Below, one piece after another: positions 22,777 through 33,500 of a stretch of 64,000 nt of DNA. Each line of letters begins with the position of its first letter. Positions within the stretch are counted from its first letter, which is position 1. A program made the position numbers and the translations under genes. The DNA comes from Trebouxia sp. TZW2008 (lineage: Eukaryota; Chlorophyta; Trebouxiophyceae; Trebouxiales; Trebouxiaceae). Under the pieces are notes generated by a model, which worked only from the letters and a program-made list of their open reading frames with translations, made no database searches and was not told where the DNA came from. The stretch lies in the NCBI GenBank assembly GCA_002118135.1, contig BDIU01000195.1, forward strand, positions 62,001 through 126,000, written 5' to 3'.

Positions 22777-25700
22777 TCAAGCTTGAGCAGCTTTCAATGT
22801 GACCAAAGCATCAGCTGGATATATAGTTGGCAGGTATAGCCAGTCGCCCTCATCTGACTTAGTCTTGCGGCGGGTCCACTCACAGCTGCATCACCACACA
22901 TCTGAAGTCAAACCGAGTTGCCTTTGCAGCTGACTGTGCACCAACTCACAAAGAGCATTTGAAGGCTTTCAGCATCGCACAACAGATGCAAGTGCATTTG
23001 ACATCAGATGGGCGGGTTGCGCCAAGTTCTGTTTCACATTGCATTGCATGCATGGTATTTATGCAATGCACACGAAACTGAAAAATGCAAGCTGAGCTGT
23101 GCAGCGCAACATGTGAGCCACAACACAGCTCAAATGTGGCTGCAACAAGACTGCGACACAGCTGCTGCATACTCATGCCTGTCTTCCTGTCTGATGATTC
23201 GCTGATAACAGTCTGCTGAACTTGAAGCGTTTGAGACCAGACCATAAAGCACTGCTGACCTGGTACTCAAGTTGGCCAGATAGCAGATGATTTGGTTGAC
23301 AGCGTAGTCCTTGCCCACGCAGTAGTGAGGCCCATGACCAAAGGTGAGGAAGTTCTTTTGGTACTTGATGTCCTCCTTGCGCTCAGGGCCGAATCTGTCA
23401 GGGTCAAAGACGGAGGGGTTGCTGAAACCCTGCATGACACCAGTCATTGCTGCTCTGCATAATCTGGAGTTCCTCGACAGCAAAAGGGATACAGCGTTCT
23501 GAAACATTATTGTGCTTGCTTGCTGTTGACAGACATGTGACAGAGCTTGCAATCTTGTGTGTGCAGGCACTGCAGCTAGACGCTGTATCCGTGTTCCCAG
23601 TCATTGATGCACAGGATGCCAGCCTGGTGAGTATGGGCCATTGAGTAGCTTGAAGTAGAACTGCACATCTCATGTGCCGTATGGATCTTACCTGCATGTT
23701 TGCTGCTACAATGGAGGGCATGATGAGGGCGCCCTTTGGAGCCACATAGTCATCAGTCAACCTGAAGGGCTTCTGTGCAATCTGCAGGGCACAGACAAAA
23801 TCAGTTTGCCACACTCAACAGTGAAATCAGCACCAGCGCATCATGGTCAGCAACACCATCCTTCATTGCGACATGAGCAACCACTGGCACGTCTAAATCG
23901 AGCTAGAAGGCAGATCAAACAATGCCCTATGGCTGTGCGTACAGTTGCAGCAGCTGAGCCTGCCTCTGCTGCAGGCAATGATCATCGCTGAGCATGCAGT
24001 CTTTTGACGAGACTGATGCCTGATCTGTATGACGCTTGCTCAGCAAAGAAATTGCTGTGTGGCCCGGGGGCTGTAGCAAAGGACTGAGCATTGCATAGCC
24101 ATCCATATAAACGACCAGTCCTTCAGCAAAGCTCATCTGCACTTTGCAGCATTTGCAATTCCAAAGAGAATTGCTGCTGCCCATTGCTGATGATTGATTG
24201 TGCCCTGTGATGCTTTCAATCTGGACGTCAACACCTCAAAAGCTCAAGGTAAAAGGTGCACCGCAAGATAACAATTGAGGGTGTAGCTATGTTCAAGCAA
24301 GGGTGTGAGTGCTGCCTCTAATAGCAAAATCTTGACAGCTGTCGCACAAACAAGTAGGGTTTTGTACCTGGGGCACCATGGGGGCTGGGGGCCTGAAGCG
24401 CAGCACCTCCTTTACCACCTGTCTAGTGTACACCATCTCGTTCAGCGCTTCGCCTGTCACTGGTGCCTTCAGGTCTGGCCTCAACCTCCGCTGCTCTGCT
24501 CTCACCTGATGTAACACAGAGCAGAGATGTTGTCAGAAGCTGCTGAGCTTCTTGCAGCATGCGGTGCCTATGGTCACAAGCTGTGTAGCACAGTGTCCAT
24601 CAGCTGAAGCTGCTGCAAAGGGCGGGCACATGGATGTAATTGCTGTGCATGCAGTCAATAGGCCTGGATATCAATCAATTGGTATGATTTGGTTTGTGAG
24701 GCATTACATCAAGACAACAATGCAGTCATATGATGCAGTCTTTTTGATGAATTGTTCGAGACATATTTGTGGCATTTCTTTGAGAGACTGTGTTTCAAAT
24801 GCAGCCATACTGTCAATGTATCAAACTTGTTCCATGGACTCCCAACTGAGGAGTAAGAGGCTTAGGTGGTATGGACATGTCTGCAGGATGCTAGACACTA
24901 GGTTGCCTAAGGTCATCTTGTTTGGTCAAGTCAAGGGATCAAATCCTCCAAGTCGCCCAAGGAAGATCTGGAATGACGCTGTTTTGTCTGACTTTCACCA
25001 GTTGAACATGAGGCTACCTTATCGCGACGCTTAAGACAAGCCTGCCTGGCAAGATAGGACTTGTGCCACACATACCTAGCAGTATATGCTGGAACATGTA
25101 ATGATGATGATGATTATTATTATTATTATTATATGATGGCACACCACGCAGCACAGAGTCTGCTGTTATAGATTCTAAAGCTTGACAGATACTGCCCAGG
25201 TGCAGTGCAGCCTGACAGTGACCTGGCAGGTCAGGCTCACCAGCAGGACCGTCTGACGGAGCATTGCAATAGTTCAACTGGTGCCAAGAAACCCCTGGAC
25301 TGCCCTTTGGTGGACGCACAAGGACTGCAGAAGAAAAGGGCTATACCTTCTCAAGAACATCAGGGTACTCAGCCATGAGAACTGTGACCCAGACTATGGC
25401 TGAGGTGGTGGCGTCCTGGCTGGCAAACAGGAAGTCCATGACAGTGTCAGCCATGGCCCTGTCAGTGGAGTGCCCAGGAGGCGGCACATTCTGTTCTTCT
25501 GCTTCTCGCATCTCCTCTAGGCAGCGCTGAGCCCAGAAGTCCATCAGGCAGCGAGGGGGGTTGCCCTCCTGCAGAGTAACAATGCTGATAATAATTTAGA
25601 GCTGATACTCAAGGCCGCCTATAATTTTCGTTTTATAGGTAGTCGTGCCAAGCCCAAAACGCCAAGTTCTGCTTGATGCTCAGCACGCATGGTCGGCAAC

Positions 25701-27914
25701 TTGCAGCACAGCTTCAGTCAGATTCCAGCTTGATACAGATGCAGCAACCTCAGCAGCAGCAACTGTAACAACTATACTTTGTGCAGAACTGTGCGGCATA
25801 TGCATCAGCTTAGGTGTGAGTGGTGTCGCAGATGCTCTCATGCCCAAGTGACCTTCGAGTCTTTAACAGTGATGATAAAAATTATTGCGCATGCCAGTGC
25901 AAGTGTATGGTCCAACTGGTGTCTTGCTAGGCCTGTTTGTTTCTAGGAGAGGTCGTAAGCCAGAGAGACCAACAAGCCCACTGACAATGTTGAAATGACG
26001 AGTTGAAGTCTTCCTGGAGGACCTATTGCTATGGTATCCAATCAAACAGGCAACTGTCTTGATCAGACCTTGCCTGTGTGTAAAGACAGAAGCTCAGTGC
26101 ATGATGCATGATTGAGGACAAGCTGTCTTGGCAAGCCGACAAAGCCATGAATGAAGCTTTTTGGACCTTTGTCATGGTCATGATTGCTGTTCATACGCAT
26201 GGGTAGCCATCAATGCCTTGCTGTCTTTGCCCTCTATAGCAAACCCGACCGAGTGTGCAAACCTGCTTGAGCTCATTGACTGGCGCATCTGATTAGAAAG
26301 ACACATGGCCAGTGATATGACTGCAATCATAACAATGCACATTGGTCTTGGACTCAGTGTCGCACCTTCATTGCAGACTTGCTACAAGCAGCAGCCTTCT
26401 CTGGCAAGTTCTGAAGGTACAGGCGGCCCTGCTTGGCTTAGAAACTGCTGTGCCTAGTATGCACAGATACAAGGACGACCATGCAGTTGTTGTAGATGCG
26501 TCAAGGTCGCTCATTCAGCTGCGCACCTTCATGGCGGCCTTGCTACGAGCAGCAGCCTTTTCTAGCAAGTCTAAGATGTACAAGCGGCCCTTCTTGGCCT
26601 TCCAGACTGCTGTGCCTGGTATGCAGATTGGAAGCGCCAGGAAGCCCTCAGTCATGTGAAGGAATGCCTCGCCAAACTTCTCAATCTCTTCCTTGCTCTC
26701 AAAGTACGGCCCAGCAAACACTTGCCGTGATGTTGCAACATTCAAGTCCCTGAACATGCGTCGCACTGTTGCTAAATACAAGGGCAAAACATCTATGCAG
26801 CCTCCAAGCTGCCACAGAAGGGCATGCAGTCCACGTCTTGTGCTAGTACAGCGAAAGCTTGGGGTTAAGCGCACCAAACACTACGTCGCAAGTGATGCTC
26901 AGAGAAAAGGGTCATGCAACAAGTGCTTCACCAGCGACAGCAACAATGAAAAGGCTTGGCAGGCTTGCATTGGTGAGCTTTTGCAAATCAACAATGAGCA
27001 GTGATGGCAATAAAAGGAGCATACCTCACAAACAGGCGGATTTCCCTCTCTCCCTCAACCTGCTGCCATTGTTTCAGGTGCTCACGCACAATGCCGTCTT
27101 GGAGCTCAACATATGTGGCCAAAGCCTTCCGAGTGAAGAGGGACAGGAACGATTTGCGAATGGCTTTGTGAGGCGGCCCGTGCATGAAGGCCAGATTTCC
27201 TTCTCCCAGAATGTTCTTGCCAGATGGGTGCACAGCCATGAGCAGTGTTTCAGGGTCATTATAGCTAAAAACCCTGCGGCTGATGTCAGCGTCTGTGGTG
27301 AAGATCATGAACTTCCCGCAAAGGCTGTTCCATGAAAGCCCAGGGAAGGAATATCTGCAAGCATTTCGATTGTCTTATCAGGCTTGACTAAGCATTGAGG
27401 TCGAGCTCATGCTTGTGCTGCGTGCGTTAACCATCTGCCACGTGAATGCTGGTCAGCTGCCTGTCAAGCAAAGGCTTGATGAATGGCAACTTGACATGTT
27501 GATGAAGTTTGTCACAATGTGGCAATGACATGCAGGCTCAAGAGCAAGCAAATGTGATGTGGAGCAGACTGTATGCTGCTGACGAGAGAACAGCAGCATA
27601 CTTGCGCTGGTCTTCCCAGAACTGGTAGGGGTTCTTGACCATGGCTATGACGCAGCCCACTAGAGGCACTGCATACTGTGGCCCTCTCACAGATTTGAAG
27701 CCTGCCCTATGTCTGCATCAGCAACGCACGCTAAGATACATGTTCACCAATGATGGTCAAGCACGTGATCTAGCCTCTTTGCAGCTTACCTGCTGGCTGC
27801 AAAGGAAATCTGCTCATAGATGCAGTAGAGCACCAGCAGGGCTGCTGTGCCTGTCCACCAACCACCAGGAATGAAAGGCTTCTGCAGGATCTGGGTAAGG
27901 AACGACGACTGCAT
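22777..27914 (-). CDS. CYP710: Cytochrome P450 CYP710, sterol C-22 desaturase
   Basis: Nine exons: 27790-27914, 27602-27712, 27025-27354, 26527-26749, 25347-25568, 24368-24505, 23692-23781, 23260-23429, 22777-22885; 505 aa, usual family length. An N-terminal membrane anchor (GTAALLVLYCIYEQ) precedes RGPQYAVPLVGCVIAMVKNP. The I-helix is DFLFASQDATTSA at about residues 308-320, with the ASQD(A/S)(S/T)T pattern of CYP710/CYP61. The ExxR is KEVLR (Glu370, Arg373), and the haem loop FGHGPHYCVGKDYA has its Cys at about residue 450. The C-terminus ends LYLPTIYPADALVTL, as in plant CYP710. The enzyme introduces the C-22 double bond in sterols such as stigmasterol or ergosterol, in the ER. Intron 5 contains a LINE fragment, and the intron after exon 4 has a ghost copy of exon 4. 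Confidence 0.9.
24640..25134 (+). mobile_element. LINE (non-LTR retrotransposon) 3' fragment in CYP710 intron
   Basis: On the strand opposite the host gene, an open stretch to 25034 encodes the C-terminal tail typical of LINE reverse transcriptases: CGISLRDCVSN, KRLRWYGHVCRM, RLPKVILFG, RPRKIWND. It is followed by a short 3' UTR and a (GAT)n(TAT)n tail at about 25101-25134, as expected at a retrotransposed 3' end. Only the 3' end is present, so this is a 5'-truncated dead copy. Confidence 0.78.
26347..26465 (-). repeat. Ghost copy of CYP710 exon 4 3' end
   Basis: This 120-bp stretch matches the donor half of exon 4 (26521-26640). Shared blocks are CGCACCTTCAT, TTGCTAC(A/G)AGCAGCAGCCTT, TGTACA(A/G)GCGGCC-like sequence and ACTGCTGTGCCT(A/G)GTATGCA. 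It lies downstream of the exon in transcript order and has lost the frame. Confidence 0.78.
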
Positions 27915-28161
27915 GCAACGGATCAGGGTTCAGCTAACACAGACAGTCAGGTGAGCAGCTGATGACCAGATGTCATGACTCTGCAGCTCAGCAGATGAAA
28001 TTGACCCGCATGTTGCATCGGCCACAAAAAATACTGCGCACATTGAGTGGTCGAGTCGTGACCGGGCCAGACCTGCAAGTTTGGCTGCAACTGCTCGTCC
28101 ATCGAGTACGTTGCGTTCATCAGCCTCCCCAGATGAGAGTAACCTTTTTCGGGGCGCAGCA

Positions 28162-28557
28162 ATGACCGATCTGCCGGATCTCAAGCAGACTGTCGGTTTG
28201 ACCGCAAGCAACAATCGGGCTGTGTTCGACCCGCACAAGCACTCGGCCTATGTGTACATCGACCAAAAGCTGATGTGACGAATGTCTTACGTCAAGACAG
28301 AAACACGTTTGCACAGAGGCACCCGCTGTAGCCCAACCAATCTGCAACAGACTCACTACACTGTACACTTGAGTTTACAGGTTGTGCCCCGCCGCACGGG
28401 CCGCAGAGCTGCAGTAGAACTCGAGCTGACCGCTGATGAACTCTCCCTCCATCAATTAATCAACATCTTGCATCCATGCATTCCGTCCCAGGCGCTTGAG
28501 AAGTCCAACCGTCTGTACTGTGGAAGGAGCATGAAGCGCGATCATTTTGCAGCCTGA
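28162..28557 (+). CDS. Possible small uncharacterised gene divergent from CYP710
   Basis: A two-exon model, 28162-28274 and 28407-28557, gives 87 aa starting MTDLPDLKQTVG and containing AVFDPHKHSAYVYIDQKL then AAVELELTADELSLHQLIN. The first ATG lies 248 bp from the CYP710 start, so the two would share a promoter. CG content and amino-acid composition are gene-like, but the acceptor (CCGCAG) is my choice to keep the frame. I recognise no family. A continuous frame 28282-28557 is an alternative. Confidence 0.33.
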
Positions 28558-29648
28558 GGGTCAAGGTGCTCAGAGAGCGAGCTCCCAAGTGCATCTGTCG
28601 ATCCCTCTGACCTGATGCTCTGAACCAACGCAAACAATGCTGAGCCTCAAAGCAGGCCAGCAGTTGCAACTCATGCTGGGCACGTGTCAAGGGAACATTT
28701 GAACGAAAGTTATGCGGCTGCAATGCAGTCAGCAACAAACTGCTTGATCTGGCATCTATTTGCATTGCTGTACCTGACATGAGACAAGACTGAAAACGCA
28801 GAATTCTTTGAAGACAAACACTAATGGCCACAGTTCATGCCACGCCAAGGTCCGCATGCTGAGACCAGAGTATGGCACAATTGTAAGCCTTGCAAGCCTT
28901 GGCTCGGGAGGTAAATGCTAGAAAGGAATCAAGCAAGTAACACAGCATTTATCTCTCAGACCATCATGGCAACTTGGCTCTGCGGCAAGTTGAAAGTCAA
29001 CCTTGGCAAATGCTGCCGTCAGGAAACACTGTCATACTCTGACTGCAATGTTAGCATAGCAGCTTCAAACAGTAGCATACAATCTACCCGGCAGCAAAAA
29101 GCAAGATTGAAGCGGATTTTGGAAATCCAGGATGCCATTTTCAAAGGTTTCGTGAATGCATCTGCCAGTGGACATAGTGGACAGACCATTGGGCTGATGA
29201 GTCATAACAGTGCTCTCATATTGAGGGGTTAACAAGAAGCACAAGCCAGGATGCTTTGACGAGAGGATGTAAACAAGGAACATCAAGCTTGTTGATGGGA
29301 CTCAATAGAAGACAGTCAAGCAAGCTAGCAGATGTGATTCAGAGCAAAACATACAGCCACCATGCATGCTATGCAGCAGCCACGACCCAAGGCTGTCATG
29401 GCATTGTGTTGGCTACACAAATGGTCTGCAAGCAGTCTTCATTTGATGATGGTAAGCTCTATGATTGTCTGGTATGCTGATCAATGCTGGGACAATGTCA
29501 GAAGCCTGAACTATAGTACAATCCCAGATGTTTTACTGAGTTGACTCTATGACTGCAGGCACTGCCGCTCGCAGCGCACTGTGCATGTGAGTCACAAACA
29601 CCTACACAATCACAAACATGATTGATGTGTCATGATCTCAGCACAATG
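28558..29648. other. Intergenic, no supported gene
   Basis: About 1.1 kb of AT-richer sequence before the EFCAB10-like gene end. Short ORFs occur on both strands but none shows family features or paired splice sites. A GCGCTGCGAGCGGCAGTGCC stretch (minus strand, about 29559-29578) could be an alternative last exon of the EFCAB10-like gene. Confidence 0.4.
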
Positions 29649-30181
29649 CTAAAGCCTGTCAGACATGGAAATTATGATGAGAGCGCTTGCCTCGCATCCC
29701 ATTGTCTTGTCTGGACGCAAGCTTGGGTCTATGCTTTGCAAGTCAGCATCAGACCCTACTATGGACTTGAGAGCCTGTTGCAAGCACAGACTTAGAGGAG
29801 CTGAGTCTTCCAGCCAAAGAGCAAGCGCCCGTTCTCAGTCAAACTGTTACCTGATTTGCCTGCGCCACTGACACAACACCTTTCTCCGTCACATCAAACA
29901 TGCCAAACATCACGCGTAGGTCCTCCCTGGTCAGCACAGGTTGTGCTCCCTGCTTTTGCAAGCCTGTAAGGTATTCTGCCAAGAAGTGACACGGGTCTGC
30001 AGGCTTGTGAAGCAGTAAAGCTGCAGTCATAGCCTGCATAGCACATTGTATCAGCTTGCTCTGCTGTTGTTGCTCAGTCAGTCAATCTGGGTCTGTCTCC
30101 TCTACAGGACGCCTAAATTACCTCGAACAGGGGTCCCAGGCCATGCACTTTGAGATATTCGTCCACCGAATCGGCAGACAT
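29649..30181 (-). CDS. Small RIIa-fold / EF-hand protein, EFCAB10-like
   Basis: Three exons: 30122-30181, 29851-30033, 29649-29774; 122 aa. The N-terminal half (SVDEYLKVHGLGPLFEAMTA, then LLLHKPADPCHFLAEYL) fits the RIIa/DPY-30-type dimerisation helix pair with its PxDPxxFLxxxL signature. The second half (LTREDLRVMFGMFDVTEKG) is a single degenerate EF-hand, as in EFCAB10, whose loop lacks most calcium ligands. Vertebrate and algal relatives are mainly axoneme-associated; a ciliary role here is inference. The last exon (after ALKSIVGSD) is less certain. A downstream acceptor near 29580 could replace its end. The start is 340 bp from HslU on the other strand. Confidence 0.65.
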
Positions 30182-30520
30182 CGCGCTTGCGCAGTGCGGC
30201 GCTGGTACTAGTGGATCGATGTGAGCGAAGCCTGTAAGAGCGCTAGCTCAGGACGTCAAATTGCCAGTAGCTTTACAGCGAAGAGGAGGATGTGTGCTAA
30301 GGTCCGGTGAGTCAAGTCAGAGTTGACATCAGCTTTCGGTCACGTAGCGCATTCAGCTCATGTCGATGCTTTTGGCAGCTCCGAACTGAACTGTCGGCGG
30401 GTTTTCCACAAGCTCTCACACCAAGTCATCAATCTCATTCCTAGAGAGACATTGGAGTGCGAAAATCGACCGACATCCTTTGCTTGAAACCCATAAACAC
30501 GACTGGCTCAGCAGTAGGCA
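30182..30520. promoter_or_regulatory. Bidirectional promoter interval, EFCAB10-like and HslU genes
   Basis: A 339-bp divergent spacer relatively rich in CG dinucleotides. No TATA box stands out on either strand. Confidence 0.42.
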
Positions 30521-33500
30521 ATGCTCAGGCAGGTCGCGCGCTCTGCGCGGGCGTGCCGGCAATTGGCGATACTTAAGGTGTGTCTTGCATTGTGCATGCC
30601 GGCATTGCCATTGTCCTGCTGTACTGCATGCACACGCAGATCAGTGCAGCTGCAGCTTGTGACAACTTGGTCATTGCGGAGCTTGCGCCCAACGCTGGAC
30701 TTCAACAACAGATTCTTTCACAGGGACATCATGCAGAGAGCTGGAATGCCGCTCTCAATACCTGCCTGTTGCACCCTCACCTTTTCAGCAGCACTAGTTT
30801 AGGCACTGCTGAGGCTACGGCGCAGCCCACTCCAAGCACAAGCTACTTGGCAACCGATGATGGGGTATGGTGTCTGCTGTGTAGCTTGATATTCTCGAAA
30901 GTCCAGCCCCATGTCTGTAGTTGCAACCCGCCGCAACAGTAGATCTAAGTGATGCCTGCATCCAGGCTGACCTGTCTGATATTAATATGACACCAAAGGA
31001 GGTGGTGGACAGGCTTGACAAGTACATTGTTGGGCAGGTAAGTGATTCAAGATGTGATGTAGATCCCTTGTATGATTTGCAGTTGTACATACTTCACACG
31101 GAATGCTGCAGCTCCTTTCATGCATGATCAGTGTTAGCATGCATCAACATCAAGCATGCATTGCTGCATGCATGAATCATTGATGCTCATGCAGTCATTT
31201 GAATCTCTGCACTGTACTGACATCAAACATGACATTGCACCATGCATGGCTCAACATGGCTCATGCAGTATTGTGAATGCTTGCAGCCTGAAGCCAAGCG
31301 AGCTGTGGCAAATGCTTTGCGAAACAGATGGCGACGGCATAAGATAGCAAGCCCCATGAAGGTCAACATGCAATGTCACATGCTGCTTTGACACTGCATT
31401 GAGGCTTGGCAATGCATTGAAGCTTGGCAGTGCATCTGAATCGTGGTAGTGCATCTGCGTCCTGGTGTAAGCTGTGTGGTGTATACATGACAGCGCAAAC
31501 TTGCTTGCAATCCTGTTGACTTCTGCTTGTGCATCATCTTATGGGTTCTGGCCCTGGCTGGCATGCCCACTCGGTATTGCTGATGACGCAGGAGGAGATT
31601 GTTCCCAAGAACATTCTCATGATAGGTCCCACAGGGTGTGGCAAAACAGAGATTGCCAGGCGATTAGCCAAATTGGCAGATGCACCTTTTGTCAAGGTAT
31701 AGACATTGAAAAATGTCGTTTGTCGAGCATGCTCACCCTTCACTTCATTTCCTGTTGACTGTTCAATGCTGTGACAGTAAGCTTTGGAGTGCAACAATAT
31801 GCCAAGACTGCTGTCCATCTACTTTTTGTATGCTGTCACTGAACTTTGCATGAGCAAGCAGTGACCACATGACACAGGATTGCCCATGCATGCGCATCGT
31901 ACGCACATACTTTCACTGTGCTTCTTATGCAAAAGGGGACTCATATTGTCCATCGGTATGTTGCTTGTGATAATGTAAGACAGGTGCAATTCATGTTAGG
32001 TGGCAATGCTGCTCTTGAATTGCACAGAGACATGCAGCTGTCTGCAATTACGCTTTGCATGCAAGAAAAGAGTCTACCAATCGTACAAGACATATAAGGC
32101 TGCCCTAATGCTGCAGGTGGAGGCCACCAAATTCACAGAGATTGGCTTCCATGGTAGAGATGTAGATCAGATCATACGAGATTTGGTGGACAACGCCATG
32201 CAGATGACTAAGCAGAAGTTGCAGCGCAAGCTCAAGGTCTGCCTGATGCTGTGCAGCAGTCCCATATTAAAGCCAGCGAAGACAAATGCAATATATTTGT
32301 CATTGACTTGACGTATTGTCTGGGGTGTGCTGCTGCTCAAGTTGAGGCACACAAATTTGCTTTGTATCTCCCTTTGTGTCTTGGTTGTTAGCGCTGGCTC
32401 TTTGGTAGGCAGACAGTGACGCCCATGTAGACATGTACATTACCTGTACAATGACTGTGTTCAGTCTCAAAAAGATGTTTTGTTTGCTTATGCAGGAGCA
32501 AATAGATGCAATAGTTCAAGACAAAATTCTTGATGCACTGTGTGGCGCAACTGTCAGTGGTGTGGTCAAGGTGAGTCTAAAAGCAAAGCCAGGCACCATG
32601 TTGAGTCTGTAAATGCTATATGACAGTGCCGACTGCACAACATGGCAATAGCATCTATGAGTTGTAGCCATGCCATGTTGTTGCATGTAGTTTGTCTGCA
32701 GTTGCAGCATGTCCACAGGCTTGATACATCTCTGCTGTTGAAAGGGCTTTGCATTGCCAGTATAGCCAAGCTTTTGGTAAATGCAGATCAATGCAAGTCA
32801 TCATGCAGTGCTGTCAACTGGTCCTGACTGCTTTGTCATCTGCAAAGCATGATTGCCACAGCACGTCATTCCACACTTTGAGGTTCACAAAATGACAACC
32901 GCACCATGTCTTCAAAAATTAAAGCACACAACGGGGCTGAACGGTTGACTCTTGATATCTGGTGCTTGCAGGAGTCTTTCAGGGGCTTGCTGAAGGATGG
33001 GTCTCTAGAAGACAGGACAGCCAGCTTTGACCTGCCAGCTGCAGCCTCCAGGGTTCAGCCCTTTGATGGCATGGGCGGCATTGCTGTGCATGAGCTCATC
33101 TCAGGGTAAGCCTATTGATCTGGTCACATGAATTTCTGGTCATCTGCCAGTCAAAATTTACCATCGTAAGTCAACTGAGGCCAAATCCAGATGTATCAGT
33201 TTATGTTTGGGCAGTTATCAGGCACTCAGGCCAAGGGTAAACCCAGAGATACTTGGCAGTCAACTGTGTACAAGGACCTCTCCGCCCTTCATGTTGAATA
33301 TAATTGATGTAGGTTAGCACACGATTGAACTGCTTGGAGACAGTTGATTGCTTCTGTACGTACCCAGTTGGGCCTGCTGAGCCTGCCCAGCCCACCTTTA
33401 TAATGAATGAATGAATGAATCAATGAAATCTAGATGTTCAATTTCATAGGTGCCTCTCACTTGCAACATCTTAGGCTTAGTCTACAGGTCCATATCAAGG

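Noticed and set aside
24552..25034. Independent plus-strand gene inside CYP710
   Set aside because: Motifs match the tail of a LINE reverse transcriptase, and it ends in a microsatellite tail; annotated as a mobile-element fragment.
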